Below are positions 23,030 through 33,700 of a stretch of 64,000 nt of DNA, in pieces. The stretch comes from Incurvaria masculella. Lineage: Eukaryota > Arthropoda > Insecta > Lepidoptera > Incurvariidae. Both the position numbers and the translations under genes were made by a program. Under the pieces are notes generated by a model that was given only the letters and a program-made list of their open reading frames with translations, had not been told where the DNA came from and made no database searches. Position 1 is the first letter of the stretch, and each line of letters starts with the position of its first letter. Location: assembly GCA_946894095.1 (NCBI GenBank), contig OX335650.1:20682001-20746000 (forward strand), read 5' to 3'.

Positions 23030-23992
23030 ATTCTGTTTCACCTAAGATTACTGTCAGTTTTATTCGACTGATTCGACTTTCTTCTTCAGCGATGTAAAGT
23101 TAACTGACTAGGAAAAACCTAGATGATACTTACTGCAATGAATTTTCCATTTATTATATGTGCCTAAACATATCATTTAAGAAATGAAGGAGGCATTAGT
23201 TAATTGCTGAAAATCCCAAGACCGAATATTCTTTCTCGCAAGCCAACATTGATAATCGTGATGATATCTATTTGATTTTCCTTTATAAGATTATTTAATT
23301 AATAGTTATGAAAATAAAAGATATAAAAACTTAAATGGTCGATATTATTTTGCTGGTTCACATCCCTATTTCAATTTACTCCCAGTGCTGGTACTGTACC
23401 ATTATTTTGTTCATGATTATATTATTTCATACATTGTTTAGTCATTAATTGACACCATATAGAATAAAATATAATCTACAAGTCATAATAAAAAAAAAAA
23501 CCCCAGCAGGCAGTTATTATTTGGTCCCAAAAATATAAAACGTGGGGTAAAGTGGTCTGTTCCATAATTTAGTCATTAGCTTTCCTTCCACAACAGCTGT
23601 GTCAAAAAACGCTTCTTAGAACGGCTCGACTATAACTTACTACGTGGTAAGGTTATTCCCGCCCGGGTTGATACCATCGCATTGAAAGTTAACGATGGTC
23701 GAAGCGGCAATGAAAATTATCCCTGCTTTCCATCCAGTTCAATGTATCCGAGCAATATAAGGAAGGTCTTGGCATGGCACCTAGTTTCCATGTGGTGTGT
23801 TAGGCTAATATTTGACGGTCAGTTAGGTATTAGCCATCCATGTCATGTCATGAAAAAAACAAAAAAAATATAACTTACCTTTGTAGGGGTCTCAGTGCAT
23901 TCGATTCCTTTGTCCTCCAATAGCTTGTAAGCAAATTTTCTAGTTTTTCGGAATGCTTTTTTAATGTTTGAAACATCAGTTTGTTTGAACAT
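12349..23992 (-). CDS. ALKBH8: ALKBH8, tRNA wobble-uridine methyltransferase/hydroxylase, complete
   Basis: Eight coding exons in transcript order: 23992-23879, 20048-19808, 18329-18000, 17011-16852, 15762-15492, 14528-14373, 13853-13689, 12768-12349. They sum to 1,857 nt, 618 residues plus TAA, against about 660 in human. All joins keep frame at GT-AG sites. Domain order is RRM, AlkB 2-oxoglutarate/Fe dioxygenase, class I SAM methyltransferase, as in animal ALKBH8. The family makes 5-methoxycarbonylmethyluridine at tRNA wobble positions (with TRMT112) and hydroxylates it, supporting selenocysteine and other decoding. Introns are repeat-filled. The gene is head-to-head with THOC2. A likely minus-strand AATAAA sits about 105 bases past the stop (12240-12245). 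Confidence 0.96.
13281..13615. mobile_element. MITE with CACCTAAATYGGCGTTTACG ends, copy 1
   Basis: About 335 bp, with GAGTCCTCACCTAAATCGGC on the left and the inverted GCCAATTTACGTG on the right. Lies in ALKBH8 intron 7, ending about 75 bases from the donor side of exon 7. Confidence 0.8.
14564..14930 (-). mobile_element. SINE with tRNA-like head
   Basis: Same body, with a head region ending AGCTACGAGCCGC in forward reading. ALKBH8 intron 5, close to the exon 6 acceptor. Confidence 0.8.
15009..15266 (-). mobile_element. GGCCAAGTGCGAGTCG repeat, copy 2
   Basis: Reverse copy from ACGGAACCCTATTACTAAGC to ACTCGCACTTGGCC. ALKBH8 intron 5. Confidence 0.85.
15492..18329 (-). CDS. ALKBH8: ALKBH8 exons 3-5, AlkB dioxygenase domain
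   Basis: Exon 3 (18329-18000) holds PPGLTVIDDFISDDEE and QVKHYGYEFRY. Exon 4 (17011-16852) holds the iron motif H-x-D in GIPSHVDKHSPF (about His233, Asp235). Exon 5 (15762-15492) holds the distal His in NWQHGIQ (about 287) and the 2-oxoglutarate-binding arginine region RISLTFRWTRR, then the zinc-type cysteines CECVYPTLC. All Fe ligands are present, so hydroxylase activity is expected. Exon 3 has two acceptors six bases apart (TTCCAG TTCCAG), both in frame. Confidence 0.94.
16489..16646. mobile_element. Foldback MITE, ATGCTGAGATTCATAGAC ends
   Basis: Arms of about 60 bp, including GGCTGAGTCAAAGTATG on the left and its complement on the right. ALKBH8 intron 4. Confidence 0.85.
17324..17343. 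repeat. Short interstitial CCTAA telomere motif
   Basis: About 3.5 CCTAA units (CTAACCTAACCTAACCTAAT) in ALKBH8 intron 3. Confidence 0.7.
17425..17545 (-). mobile_element. SINE body fragment, diverged
   Basis: AAATAAGTGCCATGCCAGGA is the best-kept block. ALKBH8 intron 3. Confidence 0.55.
18879..19697 (+). repeat. 74-bp minisatellite, about 11 copies
   Basis: Head-to-tail units, each with CTATCAATCAATGCTTTTGG and TTCAATCACGTATTCTTGCA, almost identical after the first. Sits in ALKBH8 intron 2, starting about 110 bases from the exon 2 donor. Overlapping 68-codon open frames are an artefact of the period. Confidence 0.97.
19808..20048 (-). CDS. ALKBH8: ALKBH8 exon 2, RRM domain
   Basis: Encodes NIVVCNAGQATGL and SYSFLVFDSAECAKKFYE, the RNP2- and RNP1-like strands of the RRM that helps bind tRNA. 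Acceptor CGCAG|AACATT, donor AATACAG|GTGAGT, phases 0 to 1. The donor lies about 110 bases from the end of the 74-bp minisatellite in the next intron. Confidence 0.93.
20389..21531 (-). mobile_element. mariner element, internally deleted
   Basis: Bounded by TA target sites and imperfect 28-bp inverted ends (TTAGGTTGGGGAAAAAGT on the left, ATAGGTCGGGGAAAAAGT on the right strand). At 1,143 bp it is shorter than the usual 1.28 kb. It sits in ALKBH8 intron 1, on the gene's strand. Confidence 0.93.
20466..21349 (-). pseudogene. mariner transposase, broken
   Basis: The N-terminal half (MSESNEEIRYILKFYYKKGK, with two helix-turn-helix regions) runs to 20942. The C-terminal half (MLCVWWDWKG, FHHDNARPHTS, YSPDLAPSDFHLF) reads in another frame. 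Between ERNLMN and AKPGL about 45 residues are missing, including the first catalytic Asp of the D,D(34)D triad. The second and third Asp remain. The protein cannot transpose the element itself. Confidence 0.9.
21700..21825 (+). mobile_element. SINE head fragment, 5S-like
   Basis: GGTTCTGGATGGGTAACC then GGTTCGGATTCCACGTAAAA, cut after CCTTCCTTAC and joined to a body in the opposite orientation. Confidence 0.7.
21826..22072 (-). mobile_element. SINE body, left arm of a 2-kb palindrome
   Basis: Poly(T), then ATGTGACTGGACATGGATAG through GGAAGGGGACCTACAG. Abuts the TATAGTCGAG terminus at 22073. Confidence 0.85.
22073..23635. mobile_element. Element with 34-bp perfect inverted ends TATAGTCGAGCCGTTCTAAG
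   Basis: Both ends carry TATAGTCGAGCCGTTCTAAG followed by AAGCGTTTTTTGAC. Contains the TTAA MITE at 22326 and a TTCT microsatellite (about 22998-23030). No transposase frame. Flanked on both sides by SINE bodies in opposite orientation. Confidence 0.8.
22326..22805. mobile_element. TTAA-bounded MITE, GGSCCTGGTACTAGCC ends, copy 1
   Basis: TTAAGGGCCTGGTACTAGCC at the left, and GGCTAGTCCTAGCGCCTTAA at the right is its imperfect complement. 480 bp. A second copy, in reverse, spans 28279-30101. Confidence 0.8.
23636..23869 (+). mobile_element. SINE body, right arm of a 2-kb palindrome
   Basis: CGCCCGGGTTGATACCATCG through TAGCCATCCATGTCATGTCA and an A-rich tail. Inverted with respect to 21826-22072. 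Its tail lies against ALKBH8 exon 1. Confidence 0.85.
23879..23992 (-). CDS. ALKBH8: ALKBH8 exon 1, N-terminal helix
   Basis: Thirty-eight codons from ATG (MFKQTDVSNIKKAFRKTRKF) to a strong donor (ACAAAG|GTAAGT), phase 0. The lysine-rich helix precedes the RRM, as in other ALKBH8 proteins. Too short and split to be seen as an isolated ORF. Placed by homology and by its phase match to the RRM exon. Confidence 0.85.
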
Positions 23993-26556
23993 TTTATTTG
24001 AGATTAAATTTATTCATTGATAAAGTATCTGTGAAAATAGGACATTCTGTTCTATACTATACACAATAAATTTAGGGCCTTATTCCATGATACATATCGA
24101 ATTTTGTATATTTTTTAATCATTTGCACCAAATTTACACACGCCCAACACGCACGTGGAACATAAACAAAGTCAAAGAGTATGTAAACGTTTGAACAAAG
24201 TCAGACAACCACACCACAGATATCAAGGAGTATTGCTTCGCTTTCAGATATGGCCAAATTATTAATATTCTTTGATTGAGGTAGACAGAGTCGCGGTCCG
24301 ATTAGTACCATCGTTACCGAAAGCGCGTTCACAACTGGTCCGATTCGCTCTTACAGCCCTCAAAATGACGTCCCGTGAACGGTATGACGTCTTAATTACG
24401 TCACTCAATGCCGTACACAGTGCTCATTCTTTGTCGTCGTCGTCTGGGTCTTCTGCACGGTTTGTGTGCAGGTACAGGCCTGAGGGTATCCCCTATTACC
24501 CGGACTGCTTCTCGGCATGCTCTGCAGTGCCGGTCCTTGGTCAGCCGCTATGAGCTAGCGGCAGGCTGGGCATCATTTCCTCGAGCCATCGGGCAGGCGC
24601 TGCATTCATACTTTGGAGGTAGGGCACTGTGTGCACAGCTGTCATTGTCACATTTTGACGTTTCTATAGCGTAGTTCTCTTTCTACCGTGTTTTTCCACG
24701 AATTGTAGAATAACCTTCAGTTGAAAATTCAAGTTGAGCGTAGAGCAATTGTTCAGTTGCCAAGAGGTGAACTATTACAACTAATGTAATTTGTTCCATG
24801 TTTATTGTTTTGTTCCGTAACCGCATACAAAAATGGTCCGAATCGTTTGTGATGTTTACAGCTTTAAGCGTGCATTCTAATTCCGGACACTTTTATGCCC
24901 TTTCAGCACTGTAATAGTTTATGGTTCAAAACGGACCACGGTGCGAGAAGTTCTCGTGTTCGCTCGTATAAAAATGTACGTGGAAAAAAATATGCCCATT
25001 ACTTCACTTTAAAATTGTCAAATAGGTATTCATACATTACCCATCACTTCAATTATCAAAGTGAAGCTCAAACCACTTAGACTAGACGGTTGTATCCACA
25101 TTTTGACAGGTTTTCTCTGAATACGACATCTAACGAACTTACGAGATTAGCACCAGACTAACCATACAAAAACCGAATTAATACGGCTGTATACAGAGTT
25201 AATTTTTCAAGCGGGCCTTCTAATTTAATTTTATTAAATGTAAATGCTTGACGATTACAAGTTTTCCCTGCGTCCCAAAGGAGAATAAATAAATACAATA
25301 CAAGGCCAAATCCGAAACTATAAAAAATACCGAAAAACACTCAAAGGAGATATGAGGCCGACTTTTGTTAAAACGTTAAACTGCATTATTCAATTTTTGG
25401 AAAAATCTTGTCCTAGCCGGGATTCGAACTAGTTGATTTTGAGAAAAGTAAAGCACCTATATTATTACACCAGAAAATAGTGTCGCTTTTAAAGAATCAA
25501 TCCTATGAAGTAATGTTATAAACGAAAAACTAAAGGAAACTGTTAATTTTGGAATGGATTAAAATTTTCAAGTATTCATGCATTAACCTTCATAAATAAA
25601 ATAAAGTCTTATAAATTGATTAACACCGGCTGCAAGCACAAAAAAGTGTCACGTTCCGCCTGAGCCTGAGCATGCAAGAGAAAGCGCGGAACAAGCGATA
25701 GAGAGGCACGATCGGCCCAAGCCGTTTGGTTTGTGAAACTTGTATCTCTCTTCTCGCGTGACGTAAGAGCTAGTAGTATTTTTATAATACAAAATAATGA
25801 TAATTCAGTGATAATAATTTGATTCAGTTCATAAAAGTATGCAATTCTTCATCAATGTTTTTTTACAACGTTATCACGTAAAACTATTGTCCGTAAACCG
25901 ACTTTACAGACAACTATTTTGCGGAATTATATTGGACCGTTTGTGAGCGCGCTAACTGTACTCACAGAATAACCTCAAACAGTGTCTCAAGTTTTTTAAA
26001 AAACAAAGAGCATTGAATGTTCAACAACAATTTTCAAGCGGTGAACTGTTTACTAACATTATGTGAGAATTAGAGTGATGATGAATGTGATTTTGAGATA
26101 TCGATATACAAGGTATTTGGAATACTGGAAAAGCCGTCGAACGAAAATGGAGACAGCGCGCAGTTTTGCAATACGTTGTTACTGCAGCTAAAGAGCGAGC
26201 GAAAGTGGTGAAGCGTTCTACTTGCAGTGTCAAAATCAAATTTGCCGCGCAATCTCTGACTGCCGCTGACAGCGCTCACGGTTTCTCCCTGAGCATCGTA
26301 AGACGTCATAGGTACGTCATATCTCACAATATTGCTTTTTTGCGCACTGTCAGCGCGTTTCGGACCAACTGTATTCATTCACCCTTCAAGCGTTTGAGCG
26401 CAATTCGGATCGTAGACGGATCACCGACACAAAATAATTTTGCTTTCTATGGTTTTTCTGGCGATGCGAAATGTGACGTTTTCGATGTGCATTTCTATGA
26501 AATTATATTAAATTGTGATCAAGTGATAATTGCTAACTTAGCGCGTGGAAATAGTT
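23993..26556. promoter_or_regulatory. Head-to-head spacer between ALKBH8 and THOC2
   Basis: 2.56 kb between the two start codons on opposite strands. The part at 24270-24670 is notably GC-rich, with several ACGTCA-like motifs (TGACGTC at 24365 and 24383). It may hold 5' UTR exons or promoters, but no core promoter could be fixed. Confidence 0.45.
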
Positions 26557-29500
26557 ATGGCTTCGCTGAAATTTTCAGCGGAGACATGGCGACAATGGGA
26601 CAAGACTGGCCGCGATCAATTGTAAGTTTACTTCCAAAAAAATAGCGTTGTTTATCTACATTCGTTTCATTTCTATTCATACAGTTTCTTGCTAAGCAAA
26701 TGAGCTATGGATAGATACGTGTGTGATTCAGACCTTTTTTAGCCTTATTGCTACTAAATAGGTACTATGTTTGGCTCCTTAGGTATGGCTTTGCAAGTGT
26801 GGATTAGGTTATAATATAAAAAACCCAAAATGAACTTGGGGGTTGTGATTGTGTTTTTTAAAGTTTGGGCAGGATTAAAGTGGCACACCAAAGGGCTCGC
26901 GAGATGGCCATGTCGCTTGAGACAAGCTCGTAGATATTTCCGCATTGTTATAAGCACACGTCTAGGTGCAGCAGAGTGGTCAGTCCGAGTTCTTATTGAC
27001 GTTTACGGAACTTCAAAGTTACCTAAATACGTCAAACTTAATACAAATTTTGGCTAGTCTTTAGACTACTTAATAATTTCTAACAACTAGCTGGGTATCA
27101 GATATGTTAGAGTAGTTTTTTATAAACATTTTGACGTAAAAACTTGGGTCCGGAGAAATCTATTTTTCTTATTTTTTTTTTTTTTTATAGAGCACAGGAA
27201 AATAAATCAGTATATGCAATATTTGCTTTTTTTCAATTTCCGGCCCCCAATTTTGATTAAGAATAACGTATTTTGAGGCCTTTAGTAGGTATATATATTT
27301 ATTTATTTTTTCATTGCGATGAATTAGTCCAAAGAATTTCCCAAGTTTCTACCAGATAAATCTGTGGTTTTACTTTCAAGCTGTCAAAGTCAAATTAGGA
27401 CTTCTGATTTGTATGAAAACCTGAAACGGCAACGTTAACGTATTTACGCCAACGGTGAGTAAGATGTCAAATCAAACTCGAACTCGCAAATGTTAGTTTG
27501 CTTAATGCCCATTGTCATCAATTTCTCCATACATTTGAAAACGTCCGTCGATCGGTTTGGCGTGCCAATTTATTGGTGTAAACGCCAATTTAGGTGATAA
27601 CTAGGGGCTAGGAGCCATGAAAGTATGAAAAATCCGAGGGCAGTTTATGATGATGAATAAACAATCAATTTTCTAAGGTTATATTCTGTGACTTTTGTAA
27701 TTTTCAATTCACTGAATTCATCGGAAAATCTTTGTCTGCATAATGGTATGGGATGCATGACCAAATAGTTGATAAGTGCTTTGGTTATGCATGATCACAG
27801 AATATGTTAGATGTAACTAAGTAATTGCATCATTTTAATGTATCCTGGTTGCTTGACCTGGTTGCGGATTCTGACCACAGTCAAAGAGTCCGTCACTGGC
27901 ATCTACAAAAAATGCATCATGCATACGTACATGATGATCAACCATGCTTGACTCAACCCAAAATCGATGTTCTTGACTCAAGCTTTACCATCTCTAAAGC
28001 CCTTAAGAGCATGAGAAAACATGTAGCTTTGCATAAACAATTCAGAACACATTTTTCTTTCTAGATTTTTATGTAAATATGTGTAATATGCAGAGTATAA
28101 GCGACCTACGGAAGTGTTTCATAGTGGTTCATATTGATCCTGCAAGTGGATTGGCCAAATCTCCTACAATCTGCCCCATTGATACAACGAAAGAAATACA
28201 CATACCTAGATGTAAGACCTAAAGAGCAGAGATTGAGACTTTTCAAAATTATATCAAAACTGTGGGCAAGTAATCCAATTAAGGCGCTAGGACTAGCCAA
28301 GGACTAGCTAAACAAATTTAATAATATGTAGTGAAACGCCCCAGCAAGTTCAAATAGAACTCCAGACTGATAATGGATTGTTAATTTTTTTTGATTCCAT
28401 TTAAATAACAATAAAAACCGGCCAAGTGCGAGTCGGGCTCGCACACGAAGGGTTCCGTACCATCGAACAAGATTTAACACAAAAAAATCACATTTTTGGA
28501 ATTGCTGTCCCTTATAGCAAATGCGTTAAAAACCTGGGACTTTGGATCGATGAAACACTATCTTGGGCCACACAAGTCAACGAAGTCAGTCGTAAGGTAT
28601 TTGGCTCCATGCACTCTCTCAAGCGTTTGCAAAATTTTATTCCCATCAGCACTAAAATTACGCTCGTAAACTCCTTATTACTTCCTATTCTCGATTATGC
28701 ATACGTCTGCATCCAGATTTCCAGACATAACATCCGGTTATCCAGATTTAAATGAAACTCTACTTAATAAACTTGACCGACTGCTAAATTTGTGTATAAG
28801 ATATATATATGGGTTGCGTAAGTTTGATCATGTATCTGAATTTCGCACCAGTCTTAAATGGCTTGACATTCGTAAACGCAGAAATACCCATCTACTTTCC
28901 CTTCTCTTTGGTTTGTTGAATAACCCGGCTGCTCCCAAATATCTCACTGCTCGGATAGAACCCCTCTGTTATCATGGTTTACCTCTCAGATCCACTGTTA
29001 ATTTGCTTCTTGCTATTCCGGGACATAATTCTTCTTTTTACACTGATTCTTTTACTGTTAAAGCTGCACGTATGTGGAACCAGGTTCCACTTGATGTACG
29101 AATATCCTATTCCATTCACATATTTAAAGAGCGTCTCAAATGTCTGTTCCTCGATTTTTGACTTGTATTATTTAATCAGTAGTTATTTGCTTTTACTGAT
29201 CCTACTGATTCAAGAGACACATTGTTTCTTTTGTGCATTGAATATAAAGGTATATATTTATATATTTATATGTGTAAATATTTGTATGTATCTATCTGTT
29301 AATACTAAGTACTATACATTATAAGCCTATATTATGTACGATTATTTTATGAAAATATATATTTTTCCATTTCATTTTAAAATATTTTTTAAGATACTTA
29401 ATATTTTCTTTAGTTTTTAGTTTTTTATTTTTTCTTTTGCCCGCCTCACCGCACCTCTCCTACGTCTCTAAGGTTGAATGTCAGAGAATGCCTCATGGCA

Positions 29501-30788
29501 TTAATTCCGCCTTTTTGTGAACCATGTTTGCAGGCTTGCAGATAAGAATTTTTTCATTTTCATTTCATTTTTTGTAAGGGGACCCCCTTCAAATATTTTT
29601 TTTTTTAATGTTACCTATTTGTTGTTATAGCGGCAAAATAAATACACACTCTGTAAAAATTTCAGCTTCCTATCTCTTATGGTTTATGAGATACAGCCCT
29701 GTGACAGACGGACGGACGGATGGACGGACGGACGGACGTACGGACGGACGGACAGCGGAGGCTTAGTAATAGGGTTCCGTTGGCACCCTTTGGGTACGGA
29801 ACCCTAAAAATTAAAAAGCCGATTTTTCACATTAGAAATCGGAAAGTAATATGATTTCTAGATAACCAAATAAATCCATTTGCTTTTAGATTTATACATT
29901 TAGTCAAAAGAGTTCGGAAATGGACACCGTTTCCGCAATGTATTTTGTATAGAAAAAAGAAACATGCATTAACAAAAATAGGTTGATTCCTAGACAAGGA
30001 ATCATATATTGTAAGAATGACACTTCTAATCATCAGACTTAGTTAGTTAACTTGGTATGCTTCGTCTAATTTTGTGATTTGTCTGGTACCAGGGGCCTTA
30101 ACACATCAAACCCTTTTGAAATTTTTGTGACCTGTAATTGAAATAAAATGTATGATCAGTTTCGCTCTGTTAGATTTAATTGTTCTGTAAATAGTTTTTA
30201 ATATAATTTGCACAATAAAGAATTTCTTTCTTTCTTTCTTTTCTATACTATAGCACACTACGCTAAACTATTTTGCCAATGCTTTCTGGTTGATAAAGCT
30301 GTAAGTCATCGGCGTAAGAGGGTTTTTTTTTTATTTGTCAAACTGACATGGATGGCTAATACCACATAACTACCGTTATCCTATTAGTCCAATTTACCAT
30401 GTCAGGACCTTCCCTGTATAAGCACGGCTATATAGAACTGGATGGAAAACATGGACAATTTTTTATTGCTGCTTCAAACATAGTTTCATCCAATGTGGTG
30501 GTACCAACGGGCTTAACCCTATCTAGTAATGGAAGAGGATCTACAGTTTTTCATGGGTTTCAAAAAAAAAAATACTTTTTCAATGAATTTAGGTTTATTT
30601 AAATTGATCTTATTTGTTACAGCATAAAGGCAATCGGTTCATTCGTCAAGGATGAAACACGCTCGCCGTTGTTCACTAAGACCGGGAAGATATCGGGTGT
30701 GTCAACGTGCATCTACGAACTGTTGCGAGCTGGTGTCTCTGGCCAACTCAGAAAGGACGCCGTTCTCTCAACCCTCCAGGAAATATGT
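26557..30788 (+). CDS. THOC2: THOC2 exons 1-2, N-terminus
   Basis: Exon 1 is 65 nt. Read from the ATG at 26557 it gives [12 protein letters not shown], matching the conserved W..W.K.GR start of THOC2. The longer open frame covering this stretch is in the wrong phase. It ends phase 2 at CAATT|GTAAGT. Exon 2 restores frame as [17 protein letters not shown] and continues [19 protein letters not shown], equivalent to the vertebrate ALYELSYHVIKG region. The 4-kb intron 1 holds repeats only. Confidence 0.9.
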
Positions 30789-33700
30789 GTAAGTACCTTT
30801 GCATCAACTGCAAGGGTTACAGATTTGTTTTGCCATTTACCCTATCTCCTCTATATCTTCAATTTCTGGTCCTCACATTGTTTAACACTCAGGCAATCGA
30901 TAACCTTCTTCTTCTGATACCAACACTTAATTATATTGCTTTATCTATTCATTCACAGTTTATTCGTTTATCTTCCTCCATTATGTGTTAACACACTGTT
31001 TGATTTGTAATTTTTGATGACAATAAATCTATACTATTACTATTGTATAAATATAATATAGATTTTTTAAATGCCTATTTTATTCTCATGACTACATAAA
31101 GGTTAAGAAACCCTGGCCTAGTGTGTAAACGACTTTCAGGCATTATCCTAAATATTGTATGGGTATTTAAATTGCTTATGTATATACCATTATTTTAGAC
31201 AAAATATGTTTTGCAAAGCAGCTTTATTACTTTTATTCAAATTAAATAGGGCACAATTTCAAATCTTAGGTAACTTTTTTGTTGCTATCAGAGCCGGTAG
31301 CTAAATTGGCGTTTACGTAACTTCGAAGTTCCGTAAAAACGTCAAACTCCATACAAGTATTCACTAGATATTCTGTGGTTTTACTTCTTCGAGCTGTCAA
31401 AGTCAAACTCGAACTTCCGATTTGTATGAAAACGCGGAGTCGACCTAAACGGCAATGTCGACGTATTTACGGCAACGTTGAGTAAGCTGTCAAATCAAAC
31501 TCGGACTCGCAAATGGTAGTTCGCTTAACGCCCATTGCGCGCGCTCTTCAATTTATCCATACATTTGAAAACTCCAGTCGCTCGGTTTGCCGTAAACGCC
31601 AATTTAGGTGAGAACTCAGACTGACCACACTGTATATTTATGTCCAATTATCAAGTTAATTGGAAGATTATTATCATTATTGACATAAGGCAATAGATAG
31701 GTTCGTCCTTGCAATGTGTATGTATGTATAAATATATATAATATGTATTTTTTTACTTAAATTCTAGTTAAATAAAACAAATTGGAACCACTTGGGACAA
31801 ATCCTTTAAGACTGACCAATAAAGAGACTTCTGAACGACTCTTGTTTACCGCTAGGCGGGATCTTGCAATATATTTAGGCGTTCAATAAAGTTAATCCTT
31901 TTGTAACAGTATTTAATTATGAATCTATCTTCGGAAATGTTTGAAAAATGTTACGGCTTTCACGCGGCGGGAAGAGACATTCGCTGATGTTTCAAGCTAA
32001 TCGTTCAGCCCGTTGTCAAGGAGGCATTCGCCACGTTTGTATGCAGCAGACGACTGACAGCTAGGCTCGCCGTGGTCGTGTATCATAGCTGTGGGTGGTC
32101 TCTGCAATGTAGACCCTGTACTTCAGCCAATCAGAAAGGTCAAGGAAGACGATAATATCAGCGACGATCTTGACAACCGGCTGAACGATTAGCCCGAAAC
32201 GCTGGAGAATGCCTATTCCCGCCGCGTGAAAAGCCGTAACATTTTTCAAACATGTCTAACGACCGCAAATCTCAAAAGTATCACTATCTTCGGAAATTAA
32301 AAAATTCGTCTATCTCGTCACGGCACATATCTAACGGTCTTCTTTGCGGCGCCGCACGGGCAGGGCGCGCACGCGGACATGCCGTCCCTGACGCTCGACG
32401 TGGCGTGCGTGCTGGACGCGGAGACGAGCGCCGAGGCGGGCGGCGGCGAGCGCGCCGGCTTCTGCCAGCTGCTGCGCGACGCGAGCCGCTTCCTGCCCGA
32501 GCGGCTGCTGCGCGAGCGGCTGGAGATCGACACGCTCCGGGAGGCGGCCATACTCGCCAACAATCACTTCCAGACCAAGTTCATTAAAGTCAAGACCAAG
32601 CTGTAGTGAGTGATTTTGATTTTTAAGGCTCAGTATCTAAAGGGTGCCAACGGAACCCTATTATTAAGCCTCTGCCGTCCATCCGTTCGTCCGTCAGTCC
32701 GTCCGTGCGTCCGTCCGTCCGTCCGTCCCTCAGTCCGTCCGTCCGTCACAAAGCTGTATCTCATGAACCGTAATAGGTAGGCAGCCGAAATTTTCACGGA
32801 GTGTATATTTTTATTTTGCCGCTTTAACAACAAATAGGCCAAATAAAAAAAAAATATAAAAATTAAAGGGCGCCCCCCCATATAAAAAACAACGTGATTT
32901 TGTTGATCTTGTACGATGTACCCTTCGTGTGCGAGTCCGAATCACTCTTGGCTGGTTTTTTTTGAGTGGCCTCCCTCTCAAAAGAACAGACAATTTGCCT
33001 ATGTCGAGTTTCACTTGCCTTTTGGTCGTTAATATAGAGTACCTTTGTATGATATTTTTTTTATGTATTTAATGTATACGACATTATCTTATTATCTCAT
33101 TAGTTTGAGTTTCAGCGACATCTACATTTGAAGCATTGTAATCAGATTTGGAAAATAATCTGAAATAGTATTGGTCGTGACATTCGTCAGAATGGACGGA
33201 AGGAAAGTCACGACCAATACTTCAAATGTAGATGTCGCTGAAACTCAAATTTCATTTACTGACTTAATGGGTGAAAAATTTGGAATATGGAAAAAATATG
33301 GATTATATTAAAGTCATTTATGAGAAATCTCGCCAATTCTTTCATCAAATTAAGTAAAAAGAATAAACCGAAGCAGATTGAAACCAAATAAGTTAATGTG
33401 ATGCTTGTACAAGTTTTCACAAAAACTGTAGCTTTCACCTGCTAAGGAGAAAAAAAATATACCAATTTTTTTTCTGCATGGGCAATGACAGTGTTTCAGA
33501 CGTTTCACCCGAGGTCTATGATTAGGCCCTACTGTTGTGTTTCTTCCTTGTTTGTGCAATGGATTGGTTGATGGCCTCTCTGATTATTTGGAGGATTCTA
33601 TAATGTTGGTAGGAATATATGTAGGTCTGTCTGAAGGACAATTTTGCATAACAAATGTGTGGCTTTGCATACGAACTCCTCAGACAATGGTCATTATCTC

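Larger units (their letters stand above)
28279..30101. mobile_element. TTAA-bounded MITE copy 2, split by a SINE and a LINE
   Basis: The outer parts, 28279-28416 and 29811-30101, match copy 1 at 22326-22805 in reverse. The SINE at 28418-29810 separates them. Ends TTAAGGCGCTAGGACTAGCC and CTGGTACCAGGGGCCTTAA. Confidence 0.85.

Noticed and set aside
24272..24674. Two overlapping frames of about 90 codons in the ALKBH8-THOC2 spacer
   Set aside because: No recognisable domain and no splice support. More likely GC-rich promoter or UTR sequence.
26166..26645. 159-codon open frame over THOC2 exon 1
   Set aside because: Wrong phase. The conserved W..W.K.GR start reads in another frame from the ATG at 26557.
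32252..32587. Long GC-rich alternative frames over THOC2 exon 3
   Set aside because: Shadow frames of a GC-rich exon. Only the frame with [14 protein letters not shown] fits homology and splice phases.
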